A DNA stretch of 64,000 nt from the NCBI GenBank assembly GCA_017746715.1, contig JAGHZQ010000051.1, positions 39,125 to 103,124 of the forward strand. The letters are read 5' to 3'. This DNA is from Cyanobacteria bacterium SBLK. Its GTDB lineage: Bacteria; Cyanobacteriota; Cyanobacteriia; Cyanobacteriales; Spirulinaceae. The notes under the pieces are model-generated. The model was given only the letters and a program-made list of their open reading frames with translations, had not been told where the DNA came from and did no database searches. A program made the translations under genes and the position numbers. This document shows, piece after piece, positions 24,957 to 33,570 of the stretch; position 1 is the first letter of the stretch, and every line of letters begins with the position of its first letter.

Positions 24957-27638
24957 ATGGAAAGCAAAGTTACAACTCCCGAACAACTAGAAGCATTAGT
25001 TCTACGGGTTAAAAACGCTCAGCAAAATTACGCAAACTTCTCTCAAGAACAAGTCGATCGCATTTTCAAAAAAGCTGCTCTAGCTGCCAATGCCGCCCGC
25101 ATTCCCCTTGCAAAATTAGCCGCAACGGAAACTAAAATGGGGATCGTTGAAGATAAAGTGATTAAAAACCACTTTGCTTCGGAAATTATTTACAATAAAT
25201 ATAAAAGCGAAAAAACCTGCGGGATTATCGAAGAAGATAAATCATTTGGCATTCAAAGAATTGCCGAACCCGTGGGCATTTTAGCGGGAATTGTTCCTAC
25301 TACTAACCCAACTTCAACTGCAATTTTCAAAGCATTAATTGCCCTGAAAACGCGCAATGCAATTATTTTTTCTCCTCATCCCCGAGCGAAAGAGTGCACC
25401 ATTGAAGCGGCAAAAGTCGTGCTGAAAGCTGCCGTAGAAGCCGGGGCACCGGAAAATATTATTGGTTGGATCGACGAACCGACGGTTCCTCTTTCTCAAG
25501 CCTTAATGCAGCATAACGATATTAAATTAATTCTTGCCACTGGGGGGCCTGGAATGGTCAAAGCGGCTTATTCTTCGGGGAATCCTTCCCTCGGAGTCGG
25601 TGCCGGCAATACTCCCGCTTTAATCGATTCTACTGCTCATATTAAAATGGCAGTTTCTTCGATTATTCTCAGTAAGACGTTTGATAATGGCATGATTTGT
25701 GCCAGCGAACAATCAGTGGTCGTTGTCGATCGCATTTATGAGGAAGTCAAGCAGGAATTTCGCGATCGCGGTGCCTATTTCCTGACTCCGGAAGAAACGG
25801 AGAAAATGCGAGGTAAAATTATCATTAACGGGCGGTTAAATGCAGGAATTGTCGGTCAGACCGTGGATAAAATTGCCGCTTTAATCGATCTCGAACTTCC
25901 TCTCAATACGCGAGTTCTTATTGGCGAAGCCGACAAAATTGATGTCAGCGAACCGTTTGCTTATGAAAAATTATCGCCGATTTTGGCCATGTATCGGGCA
26001 GTCGATTACGATGATGCCGTCATCAAAGCCTGTAAATTAGTCGAATTTGGCGGACGGGGACATACTGCGGCATTATATACCAATCCCAGCAATAGCGACC
26101 ATATCAAACAATTTGAAGATCGAGTCGAAGCCTCGCGGGTGTTAATTAATACTCCTTCGTCTCAGGGTGCGATCGGAGATTTGTATAACTTCCGTTTGGA
26201 TCCCTCTTTAACGTTGGGTTGCGGAACTTGGGGAGGGAATTCGGTTTCGGAAAATGTGGAACCCTATCATCTCCTTAATATTAAAACCGTCGCGGAACGG
26301 CGAGAAAATATGCTGTGGTTTCGCGTTCCTCCCAAGGTTTATTTTAAATACGGTTCTCTTCCGATTGCGTTGCGAGAATTGGCAGGCAAACAACGCGCCT
26401 TTATCGTGACAGATAAACCTCTTTACGATTTAGGAATGACGGCAAATGTAGAAGACGTTCTCGATGAAATTGGTTTAAAGTATGACATCTTTTACGATGT
26501 CGAACCGGATCCGTCTTTGGATACGGTACAGCGAGGCTTAGTGTTGATGAATACCTTTAAACCCGATGTTATTATTGCCCTGGGTGGCGGCTCGCCAATG
26601 GATGCGGCAAAAATTATGTGGTTGATGTACGAACATCCAGAGATTGAATTTGAAGGTTTAGCAATGCGTTTTATGGACATTCGCAAGCGAGTTTATGACT
26701 TGCCACCTTTAGGGGAAAAAGCAATTATGGTCGCCATTCCCACCACCTCGGGAACGGGTTCGGAAGTGACACCTTTTGCCGTTGTCACCGATCGCCGCAA
26801 CGATATCAAATATCCTCTCGCGGATTATGCGCTAACGCCGAATATGGCGATCGTAGACCCGCAATTGGTCTTAAATATGCCCAAAAGTCTCACGGCGTTT
26901 GGCGGTATTGATGCCTTAACCCATGCCTTAGAGGCTTATGTTTCCGTGTTGGCTTCAGAGTATACCAATGGGTTAGCTTTAGAAGCCATTCGCTTATTGT
27001 TTAAATATCTCCCCAGTGCTTACAAAAATGGGGCAAACGATCCCAAAGCACGGGAAAAAGTCCATTATGCGGCGACAATGGCGGGGATGGCTTTTGCCAA
27101 TGCTTTCTTGGGAATTTGTCACTCGATGGCGCACCAATTGGGGGCAACGTTTCACATTCCTCACGGGTTAGCAAATGCGTTGATGATTTCCCATGTCATT
27201 CGCTACAATGCGACGAATGTACCGTTCAAACAAGCGACGTTCTCCCAATATAAATATCCTAATGCTCAGTGGCGTTATTCTCGCATTGCCGATCATTTAC
27301 AACTGGGAGGAGAAACCGAAGAAGAAAAGGTGAATCTGTTAATTGCAGCCGTAGAAGATTTAAAACGTCAGGTGGATATTCCCAGCAGTATTAAAGAGTA
27401 TCTCAAAGACGAAGATAGCGTCTTTTACGCACAGTTAGAACAGACCGCCGATCGCGCCTTTGACGACCAGTGTACGGGATCGAATCCCCGCTATCCTTTA
27501 ATCAGCGATTTGAAACAACTTATTAGCGATGCTTACGAAGGCAAGTCTCCCGTTAATGGGGAAGTTTCTCTCAATGGGAACGGTCATCATGGTTCGGTGA
27601 AATTAGAGGCAGAAGGAGAAGTCGTTTTGCAAAGTTAG
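24957..27638 (+). CDS. adhE: Bifunctional acetaldehyde/alcohol dehydrogenase
   Basis: 893 residues, the normal AdhE fusion. Residues 1-440 are the CoA-acetylating aldehyde dehydrogenase (GPGMVKAAYSSGNPSLGVGA, catalytic Cys in NGMICASEQSVVV). Residues 455-870 are the iron-dependent alcohol dehydrogenase (GGGSPMDAAKIMW for NAD binding, His ligands in ICHSMAHQLGATFHIPHGLA). It converts acetyl-CoA to ethanol and reoxidises two NADH per acetyl-CoA. It stands divergent to the hox operon, another NADH outlet. The C-terminal 35 residues (SPVNGEVSLNGNGHHGSVK) are low-complexity. No ribosome-binding site precedes the ATG. Confidence 0.97.
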   Translation: MESKVTTPEQLEALVLRVKNAQQNYANFSQEQVDRIFKKAALAANAARIPLAKLAATETKMGIVEDKVIKNHFASEIIYNKYKSEKTCGIIEEDKSFGIQRIAEPVGILAGIVPTTNPTSTAIFKALIALKTRNAIIFSPHPRAKECTIEAAKVVLKAAVEAGAPENIIGWIDEPTVPLSQALMQHNDIKLILATGGPGMVKAAYSSGNPSLGVGAGNTPALIDSTAHIKMAVSSIILSKTFDNGMICASEQSVVVVDRIYEEVKQEFRDRGAYFLTPEETEKMRGKIIINGRLNAGIVGQTVDKIAALIDLELPLNTRVLIGEADKIDVSEPFAYEKLSPILAMYRAVDYDDAVIKACKLVEFGGRGHTAALYTNPSNSDHIKQFEDRVEASRVLINTPSSQGAIGDLYNFRLDPSLTLGCGTWGGNSVSENVEPYHLLNIKTVAERRENMLWFRVPPKVYFKYGSLPIALRELAGKQRAFIVTDKPLYDLGMTANVEDVLDEIGLKYDIFYDVEPDPSLDTVQRGLVLMNTFKPDVIIALGGGSPMDAAKIMWLMYEHPEIEFEGLAMRFMDIRKRVYDLPPLGEKAIMVAIPTTSGTGSEVTPFAVVTDRRNDIKYPLADYALTPNMAIVDPQLVLNMPKSLTAFGGIDALTHALEAYVSVLASEYTNGLALEAIRLLFKYLPSAYKNGANDPKAREKVHYAATMAGMAFANAFLGICHSMAHQLGATFHIPHGLANALMISHVIRYNATNVPFKQATFSQYKYPNAQWRYSRIADHLQLGGETEEEKVNLLIAAVEDLKRQVDIPSSIKEYLKDEDSVFYAQLEQTADRAFDDQCTGSNPRYPLISDLKQLISDAYEGKSPVNGEVSLNGNGHHGSVKLEAEGEVVLQS

Positions 27639-27650
27639 TTTTAGAATCAA

Positions 27651-27679
27651 TGGCGATCGCTTTTGCGGAGGAGATCGCC
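27651..27679 (+). terminator. HIP1-derived hairpin after adhE
   Basis: GGCGATC and GATCGCC form a 7-bp stem 12 bp beyond the adhE stop. There is no T run, so termination is uncertain. Confidence 0.3.
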
Positions 27680-27718
27680 TGCTCGATTCTATTGAACCAA
27701 ATCAGTTATGTCACGCCA

Positions 27719-28081
27719 CTACTGGTTAGACTGGCTAGGCTCAACAAAAAACCTAGGTTGTGTGAAATATCGGCCGCCACAATCTGAGTTTGGAGGCCAT
27801 ACACTTTCTGGAGGAGATGGACAGCCCCCTTCATCCTCGTCACAACAAATTCCCCAAACCATCAGAGGAGGTGATGTATCATCTGTAGTACCACACCAAC
27901 CAGACAAAAAACCACAACACGGTGGCTTATCAAAAGGAGGCTTATCTACTGGTGTCACAACAAACTGGCCTGGTGCAAAACAATCATCTGCCGCTAACGT
28001 TTTAGGAATATGGTATAAATACATCCCTAAAACTAAAGAGAACGATACCAGAAAATAGACTAATCTTTTACAGTGAGTCAT
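27719..28081 (-). CDS. Small secreted Cys-rich protein
   Basis: 120 residues with AAGGAG about 10 nt before the ATG. A signal peptide (MTHCKRLVYFLVSFSLVLGM...) probably ends near TLAA (31). The mature protein has ten Cys, many in pairs or with Pro and Gly (PFDKPPCCGFLSGWCG, VWGICCDEDEGGCPSPP), suggesting a disulfide-knotted exported protein. I recognise no family. The plus strand has an open frame over the same bases, but it lacks a ribosome-binding site and gives no sensible protein. It converges with adhE. Confidence 0.7.
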   Translation of the reverse strand: MTHCKRLVYFLVSFSLVLGMYLYHIPKTLAADDCFAPGQFVVTPVDKPPFDKPPCCGFLSGWCGTTDDTSPPLMVWGICCDEDEGGCPSPPESVWPPNSDCGGRYFTQPRFFVEPSQSNQ

Positions 28082-28372
28082 CCAAATTATACTCCTTAAA
28101 CGCTAATTTTCTTTCTCTAATTTAGGAAAAAATTATCAAAAATCACAAGTTGATGTCAACCTCTTCTTACTCTGCATCAGAATATGGTAGCCCAAACATA
28201 AAGTTAGAGCGATCGCCAAACTGGAAAAATATATAAGTCCAACCGAGTGAAAATTTCTCGGACGCGCTAAACTTTCTGGCTCTCATTTATTGATTTGATT
28301 GTAAAATCCGGTCGTATTCAGACCGGATTGTTTTTGTTTTGATTGGGGTGACGCATCCCCCTTCATGGCATA
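28082..28372. other. Gap between Cys-rich gene and P450 remnant
   Basis: AT-rich; it contains the promoter side of the Cys-rich gene and the plus-strand terminator at 28305. No coding stretch is seen. Confidence 0.4.
28305..28336 (+). terminator. Strong plus-strand terminator without an obvious gene
   Basis: AATCCGGTC (28305-28313) and GACCGGATT (28321-28329) make a perfect 9-bp stem with a 7-nt loop, followed by GTTTTTGTTTTG on the plus strand. The minus-strand flank lacks a T run. The nearest plus-strand gene upstream (adhE) ends 667 bp away, across a minus-strand gene. Confidence 0.7.
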
Positions 28373-28528
28373 GAAGTCAAAGACAAGAGCGATCGTACTG
28401 GAGATCGCCACCTAATCCCGAGAGCGCATCACTTTTACCCTCGCGACGCGATCTCTCTCTTCCTCTATGGGACTCATCGCCATCCCGATTTTTGGCCGGA
28501 GCTAGAAAAATTAGCTCGCGATCGCTGA
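28373..28528 (+). pseudogene. Cytochrome P450 fragment
   Basis: An open stretch in one frame ends in TGA at 28526 and encodes DAISLFLYGTHRHPDFWPEL followed by EKLARDR. This resembles the stretch after the P450 K helix, where many family members read SPYVTHRHPDFW...PERFDPDR. The heme-binding Cys loop and everything before it are absent, and there is no start codon with a ribosome-binding site. It is best read as a small relic of a P450 gene next to the halogenase. The match rests on about 25 residues, so it could be chance. Confidence 0.4.
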
Positions 28529-28768
28529 CAATCCGAATGAGAAGGAGCATGACGATTCAAAGAATGGGACTGGATATCTGAAAATTTTTAGCGATCGCTC
28601 TCTTTCGCGATCCGCTTCAGGGAAAAATAAGAACTGTCATTGTCAGTATTCAACCTTGAAAGTGAAACCCAAACGAGTTTTCGATTTCATTTAAACTTGA
28701 TTTCCATTGAGGTAAGTTGTATATATAAATCAACTTTTGCCGACAGCTTATCCAAAAAAGTCAGGTTT

Positions 28769-30454
28769 ATGTCTTCTATTCCAAATTATGATGTTACGGT
28801 TATTGGTGCGGGACCTCAAGGTTTATTATTGGCAACTTGGCTCAAAATCGAACGGCCTTCACTCAATATCCTCGTCCTCGATCGCGCCGAGTCACCGGGT
28901 CATAAAATTGGCGAAAGCACCCTCTCTGGCTTTTGTCGAGCCATGCGCTCCACCGATATCCGCCACGAAGTTCTCCAACGGTTGTTCTATACTAAAAATG
29001 GTCTGGGATTCTTTCACTCCGATACCGACACCCCCGATTTACAAACCGCGCCCGAGTACATTATCGAAACTTTCGACGAAACCTTTCAAGTAGAACGTCG
29101 TGCCTGCGATGGTTTATTAGCAGCCAATGCCGAACGCGTCGGGGTATCCGTGAGATGGAATCATCGCGTCGAACCCGAGGACTCTACATTTAAGGCCGGT
29201 GCCAGCTATCTCAAATGCAAAACGCCCTCGGGTAGCACCACCGTTACCACGCGCTTGATTGTCGATGCGTCAGGACCCGCCAGCGTTCTTGCCCGTCATT
29301 TTGGCGGCTATTGCGAATCCAATGTCCCCTTCCAAACTAGCGCCACTTGGGCGTATTTCAAAAATGTCAAATGGCTGGACGAGTATCGCGGCTGGCAGAA
29401 TGCGGCGGAATGCCCTCGAGATGAATATACTCAGCATATTTGTTTTAAAGAGGGTTGGATCTGGTATATCCCGATCGTCTCTTGGCAAAAGGCTGCTGAT
29501 GCCAATCTTAAAGCGATGCTCGACTATCTCGCCGAGCCAGAAAATCCCGTCCTGATTCGCGACGAACTCTCCCAAAAATTTGATTGCCCCTACGAACAAA
29601 TTTGGAGTATTGGCATTGTCTTGCGGAGCGATCGCGATCGGGTCTCCCCCCAAGGACCCCAGGCAACATTCGAACACTACCAACGCAAACTCCCTGTTTT
29701 TGCCAAACTCCTCGAAGGTGCAGAGATCTTAGAAAATCATTACCCCAATCACCATCCTTATGCAATCCGCAAAAATATTCGGCGTTTTGCCCGAGAAGTT
29801 GCGGGGGATGGCTGGTTATCCATCGGCGATGCGGCATTTTTTATCGATCCCCTGCGCTCCCCCGGACTCACTGGAGGTGTTGCAACGGCTTACTATGCCA
29901 TGGGAGAAATATTAGGGGCGTTCGATGAGGGCAATCTCTCCCGTTCTCGCTTCAATCGCTATGAATCTTTTGTGCGAGATCTCTATGAAATGTTAGAAGA
30001 ACAAAACCAGATCGCCTATATGTCTCACAACCATCCGCAAGCCATTTCCTTGGTCAGGCGTTTTGGCGAAGTGTCTTCTCGCGCTCATTTCAATGGAGTT
30101 TGCGAGGGGCCCTACCAAATCGAAGATACTAATGTTTGGGGTCATCTCCATCCCGAACATCGGTATCGCCAGCGCGAGATTTGGCAAATCATGCGAGAAG
30201 AAGAGGTGGAGGTGGGCGATCGCCGCACCCTCGAGAAGCAAGACCCTCGAGACTACGAGCGCATGATGTTTCGATTGCAACAGGCCGTAGGCGAACACCT
30301 CGATCGCTATATGGGCCTCACGCCCTACATTACGAACAATCAGTGCGAACAAACCCCATTGGCACTAGCAGAAGCTACACCCAAACCGCATTGGGTTCAT
30401 CCCGCCGCGATCGCCGATCGCCAACCGACCCCTCTCGTTGCAGGTTGGCGATAA
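28769..30454 (+). CDS. Flavin-dependent halogenase-like oxidoreductase
   Basis: 561 residues from ATG 28769 (MSSIPNYDVTVIGAGPQG); an in-frame TTG 129 bp earlier would add a non-homologous leader. The FAD dinucleotide site is GAGPQG (13-18), then GHKIGEST (44-51). The halogenase signature GWxWxIP is exact: GWIWYIP (229-235). GDAAFFIDPLRSPGLTGG is the second flavin motif. K76 in TKNGLGFF is at the place expected for the catalytic Lys (inference). Such enzymes use FADH2, O2 and chloride or bromide to halogenate aromatic or activated carbons; a separate flavin reductase is needed and is not visible. The substrate is unknown. No carrier-protein or synthetase genes are adjacent. The SnoaL-like gene follows 80 bp later. 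Confidence 0.82.
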   Translation: MSSIPNYDVTVIGAGPQGLLLATWLKIERPSLNILVLDRAESPGHKIGESTLSGFCRAMRSTDIRHEVLQRLFYTKNGLGFFHSDTDTPDLQTAPEYIIETFDETFQVERRACDGLLAANAERVGVSVRWNHRVEPEDSTFKAGASYLKCKTPSGSTTVTTRLIVDASGPASVLARHFGGYCESNVPFQTSATWAYFKNVKWLDEYRGWQNAAECPRDEYTQHICFKEGWIWYIPIVSWQKAADANLKAMLDYLAEPENPVLIRDELSQKFDCPYEQIWSIGIVLRSDRDRVSPQGPQATFEHYQRKLPVFAKLLEGAEILENHYPNHHPYAIRKNIRRFAREVAGDGWLSIGDAAFFIDPLRSPGLTGGVATAYYAMGEILGAFDEGNLSRSRFNRYESFVRDLYEMLEEQNQIAYMSHNHPQAISLVRRFGEVSSRAHFNGVCEGPYQIEDTNVWGHLHPEHRYRQREIWQIMREEEVEVGDRRTLEKQDPRDYERMMFRLQQAVGEHLDRYMGLTPYITNNQCEQTPLALAEATPKPHWVHPAAIADRQPTPLVAGWR

Positions 30455-30534
30455 ATCGATAAGGGCTAGAAGTCAGAGTCTCGACTCTAGTCCCTCGATC
30501 GATAATCTAACAGAAATTTACAGGAGAAATTCTC

Positions 30535-30897
30535 ATGACGCCAACGCAACTCGATGATTTCGTGCAAAACTTTTTGCAAGTATGGAGTCGTCACGATATC
30601 GATGCCATTATGGATTTGATGAGGGATGATTGTGAGTTCGAGCCATCTTCTCGGGCTTGGGGAACGCATTATCAAGGCAAGGCTGCCGTTAGAAGCGCGA
30701 TCGAAGGATTGTTTAAATCGGCTCCCGATATTCAATGGCGTGCCGTACGCTATTTTGCTATCGGGGATGAGATTGTTATTGAGGTTTTGGCGACGGGAAC
30801 GAACGAAAAGGGCGAACCCTTCGAGATCCCCGGCTGCGATCTTCTAACTCTGAAGGACGGTAAAATTATCTCAAAACGGGCATATCGGAAATTGTAA
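30535..30897 (+). CDS. SnoaL-like (NTF2-fold) protein
   Basis: 120 residues with AGGAG about 10 nt before the ATG. The NTF2-like pattern is clear: QNFLQVWSRHDIDAIMDLM, DDCEFEPSSRAWGTHYQG, AAVRSAIEGLFKSAPDIQW, then the beta strands IVIEVLATGTNEKGEPFEIP and LLTLKDGKIISKRAY. The fold includes small cyclases, isomerases and hydroxylases as well as binding proteins. Its position directly after the halogenase on the same strand suggests a shared pathway. A perfect hairpin terminator follows at once, closing a two-gene unit. Confidence 0.82.
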   Translation: MTPTQLDDFVQNFLQVWSRHDIDAIMDLMRDDCEFEPSSRAWGTHYQGKAAVRSAIEGLFKSAPDIQWRAVRYFAIGDEIVIEVLATGTNEKGEPFEIPGCDLLTLKDGKIISKRAYRKL

Positions 30898-30898
30898 G

Positions 30899-30931
30899 GG
30901 CGATCGCACTTCCCGAAAGAGTGCGATCGCC
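30899..30931. terminator. HIP1-based perfect hairpin after SnoaL-like gene
   Basis: GGCGATCGCACT (30899-30910) and AGTGCGATCGCC (30920-30931) form a 12-bp perfect stem with a 9-nt loop, followed by TTTGCCTT. It lies between convergent genes and could serve both strands. Confidence 0.6.
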
Positions 30932-30988
30932 TTTGCCTTCAAAATAATCTTTGCGCTTCGATCTCGGATTGGGTCAAAACGGCTCGTT

Positions 30989-31456
30989 CTATTTAGCTTG
31001 AGTATCCTGAATCTGAGAATAGGGCTGAACCTTAGAGATGAACATTGTGCCTACATCCCCGTAACATTGAGAGCTGTCGGTATCAAAGTTGTAGACTGTA
31101 CTAATCGCATTGCGCGCCCTTGTAATAGCGCCCCACATTGTGGATATCGGTTGGCTCGGATTGTCAACAGAAGCAAGTTCAAACTCAACAAAGTTGTCAT
31201 ACTTTCCCGATAGCCAACCCGTGAAAGTGCGCTGGGGAGAGCATTTGGTGTTGCCCACTAAGGCCTTGCCGGATATGCTATCTCCATTTTGATTGATATA
31301 CAAAGAAATCGCGCCGTTGTACGTTGGAGCATTCAAACTCGTCCAAGTTCCAATCCAAGTTCCGCTGAGATCGGCGTTCGCTTCTGCTGTATTAACATGA
31401 GTCGTCAATAAAAACACTGAAGCAACCAAAATAATTGCTACACGAAAGATACGCAT
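30989..31456 (-). CDS. Secreted beta-rich protein of unknown function
   Basis: 155 residues from ATG 31456, chosen because AAGGAG lies 7 nt upstream; an earlier in-frame start at 31495 is not supported. A signal peptide (MRIFRVAIILVASVFLLTTH) ends near AEA. The mature protein alternates strands (SGTWIGTW, GAISLYINQNGDSISGK, VEFELASVD, GTMFISKV) with Cys in TKCSPQ and SSQCYGD, which may form a disulfide. The pattern recalls small lipocalin-like or calycin barrels, but I do not assign a family. It is convergent with the halogenase/SnoaL unit and downstream of the haloperoxidase on the same strand. Confidence 0.65.
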   Translation of the reverse strand: MRIFRVAIILVASVFLLTTHVNTAEANADLSGTWIGTWTSLNAPTYNGAISLYINQNGDSISGKALVGNTKCSPQRTFTGWLSGKYDNFVEFELASVDNPSQPISTMWGAITRARNAISTVYNFDTDSSQCYGDVGTMFISKVQPYSQIQDTQAK

Positions 31457-31653
31457 TATCTTCTCCTTGAAAAAAGTTATGGAATATTGATACATTTTTT
31501 AAACTGTTCGGTAGGTGTTTTGAGAACCCTAGCATTAAGGGTAAGCCTCATCATTTGGGAACAAAAATGCTATCCATTCACGATTACGGTACACTATCCA
31601 AGATTCTTTAGCAAGAAAAAGAGAGTAGGTCGGCACTTATTGCTATATTGTTG

Positions 31654-31684
31654 CGATCGCCCTTTCTCCTGAAAAAGGCGATCG
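31654..31684 (-). terminator. Hairpin downstream of the haloperoxidase gene
   Basis: CGATCGCC (31654-31661) pairs with GGCGATCG (31677-31684), extended by C-TTT/AAA pairing. It lies 38 bp past the haloperoxidase stop. Confidence 0.45.
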
Positions 31685-31722
31685 TCAGAGTAGGATTGGC
31701 TTAATACCAGATGAGCGGGACT

Positions 31723-33570
31723 TTATCGACGACCGATACGAACGACATCCCCATCAAAAGTCGGGACCGACATCACAAAGGGATCGGTAGAATAAGTCAA
31801 CGCCTGTTCTTCGAGAATGCCGAGAGCAATTTGTTCCCCCATGCGAATACTATCGTAGTAATCGCTGAAATAGTGAACCCCCGCCATATTGCGACCGATG
31901 GAAATATTGGCAGCCAGTTTATTCAGTTCCCCTTCAAGGGTTAGAGGAGTGGAAAGGTTACGATCTTCTTCGAGGTCTTTTGATTTGGCACCATTCAACG
32001 TCGGCGCACGGAAAACAATGGGTTTATCGCTTTTATCCATGCGTTTGAAGCGAACTTCCTTGGTTTGCGTTTCCACCAGTACCGCACTGGTATCGAAAAA
32101 CGCTTTGAGAATGGTGACGCATGCCCCCGCAACGGTTGCATGCCCCGCACCGTAGGCTGGGTGCATGGGAGAACCTTCTGGAAAAGCCATCGGTAAGAGA
32201 AGCGTTCCCAGATTGAGTTCCGCGATCGCCTCAAGAGTAAGCCCCAGTTGTTTTTGGAAGGGTTGGATAGCGTTCAACAGGCTTTCGGGTACCCAAGCCT
32301 TCGGTTCGCTTGGAATCTTGCCATTGTTATACAGGCGAACTAATTCGATGCGGGCTGCAAGCGCTTCCGGTCGCAAGCGGATGTGGTTGTTAAACTTCTG
32401 AAAGCGAACGGCTTTGAGGGCGCGGGTTGCCACTTCCGTTACCAAGGTTAAAATGTGAGGACCGCCATAAAGGGCAAATCCACTGGCATGGCGACGAGTT
32501 TGGGGATTTCCGGCGGCGACCCCTCCCCCCGAGAGATTGTCGAAACCGGGATCGAAGGGGGTTCCCATGCCCAATAAAATAATGCAAGCGTTGAGGTAAG
32601 CCTCGTAAAGGGCATCGTAATGGACGTAAGTGGCCAGATCTCGGGGGGTCGAGATAAAGCGACGCGCCGCACGACCTTGAGTCTTTGCATAGCGTTCTCG
32701 GGGTTGCCGAATTCCTCGCTGAACCCGCGCGTAATTATCCATATCGGTCATGAAGTTGATTTTGGGTTCGGCAATGGGGACTTTTTGGTCGATTTCCAAA
32801 ACGCCATAGGTGATTTTTCCATTCTTGACGCTACCATCACCATTGAGATCCGTATTGCCAATCAGCAAAAATTGAGACAAATACGGTCCGACTTCTACCC
32901 CCGGAGAAGAGCCGCGAAAGATAGTTTGGCGATCGAGGTAGCCTTGAACGTTAACCTTGCGAGGTCGTCCGGTTTGGTTGCTGCGATAGTCCAGTTCATT
33001 GAGACGCTTAATCGCTTTGATGATAGAGTCCGATCGCGACGACGTTGGGGACTCTTCAAAATCATTCAAATCTACATCCCGCAGAATGGCTAGTTCATAA
33101 ACCTCTGCCATCTCAAACATCAGTTCGGGGTTAGGATTGCCCGCGAGGTCTAACAGAGGGGGTGCGGGAGGCATGGTGACGGCTTGCGCGTCGGGTCCTT
33201 CTAAGTCGTAGACAACCCCTGCCGTGGGGGCTTCCCACTGCCTGAACCCATTCAGGGTTTTCTCATCTGTTTCCTTTACAATCGTACCATTGGCATTCAC
33301 TTTGTACTTGGCACCGTGACGAACGCGATCGGTAAACGGATCGATAAAACCCTCATCGATCGCCTGACGAAATTCTGTGAAATCTCCTTCATCTTGCAAC
33401 AACCCAGTATGAGGATTATGGGGCAAGCCTTTAGTGAATGACATAAAGTACAGATCGCCAGCATAGCGTTCTTCGTCCCCATTAGCTTCATGGCTGGGGT
33501 GTTGGCGGTTTTGGGCTAATTCTGCGGCCTTAACGCGAATATCGTAAGACTCTTGGCGACGGTCTCTCAT
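31723..33570 (-). CDS. Vanadium-dependent haloperoxidase homologue
   Basis: 615 residues, the size of bromoperoxidases. The vanadate pocket can be traced: K392 and R400 (KFNNHIRLRPE), G-H in GSPMHPAYGAGHATVAG (H477), and R560 with H566 in GRNMAGVHYFSDYYDS. Spacings match K-x7-R and R-x5-H of algal and cyanobacterial enzymes. The Ser usually found before Gly-His is Ala here. A calcium-loop-like DLNGDGSVKNG occurs in the middle. The reaction in the family is oxidation of bromide or iodide by H2O2 to hypohalous species. There is no signal peptide. It shares a neighbourhood, though not a strand, with the flavin halogenase. Confidence 0.85.
   Translation of the reverse strand: MRDRRQESYDIRVKAAELAQNRQHPSHEANGDEERYAGDLYFMSFTKGLPHNPHTGLLQDEGDFTEFRQAIDEGFIDPFTDRVRHGAKYKVNANGTIVKETDEKTLNGFRQWEAPTAGVVYDLEGPDAQAVTMPPAPPLLDLAGNPNPELMFEMAEVYELAILRDVDLNDFEESPTSSRSDSIIKAIKRLNELDYRSNQTGRPRKVNVQGYLDRQTIFRGSSPGVEVGPYLSQFLLIGNTDLNGDGSVKNGKITYGVLEIDQKVPIAEPKINFMTDMDNYARVQRGIRQPRERYAKTQGRAARRFISTPRDLATYVHYDALYEAYLNACIILLGMGTPFDPGFDNLSGGGVAAGNPQTRRHASGFALYGGPHILTLVTEVATRALKAVRFQKFNNHIRLRPEALAARIELVRLYNNGKIPSEPKAWVPESLLNAIQPFQKQLGLTLEAIAELNLGTLLLPMAFPEGSPMHPAYGAGHATVAGACVTILKAFFDTSAVLVETQTKEVRFKRMDKSDKPIVFRAPTLNGAKSKDLEEDRNLSTPLTLEGELNKLAANISIGRNMAGVHYFSDYYDSIRMGEQIALGILEEQALTYSTDPFVMSVPTFDGDVVRIGRR

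Noticed and set aside
27708..28058. Plus-strand 116-codon frame over the Cys-rich gene
   Set aside because: The minus-strand gene has AAGGAG and a signal peptide; the plus-strand frame has neither.
28550..28581. Ten-codon frame MTIQRMGLDI with a GAAGGAG before it
   Set aside because: Too short to support; it may be a relic start, but nothing ties it to a family.
30899..31684. HIP1 inverted repeats as specific operators
   Set aside because: GCGATCGC is itself palindromic and occurs throughout the window, so hairpins built from it are listed only as possible terminators.
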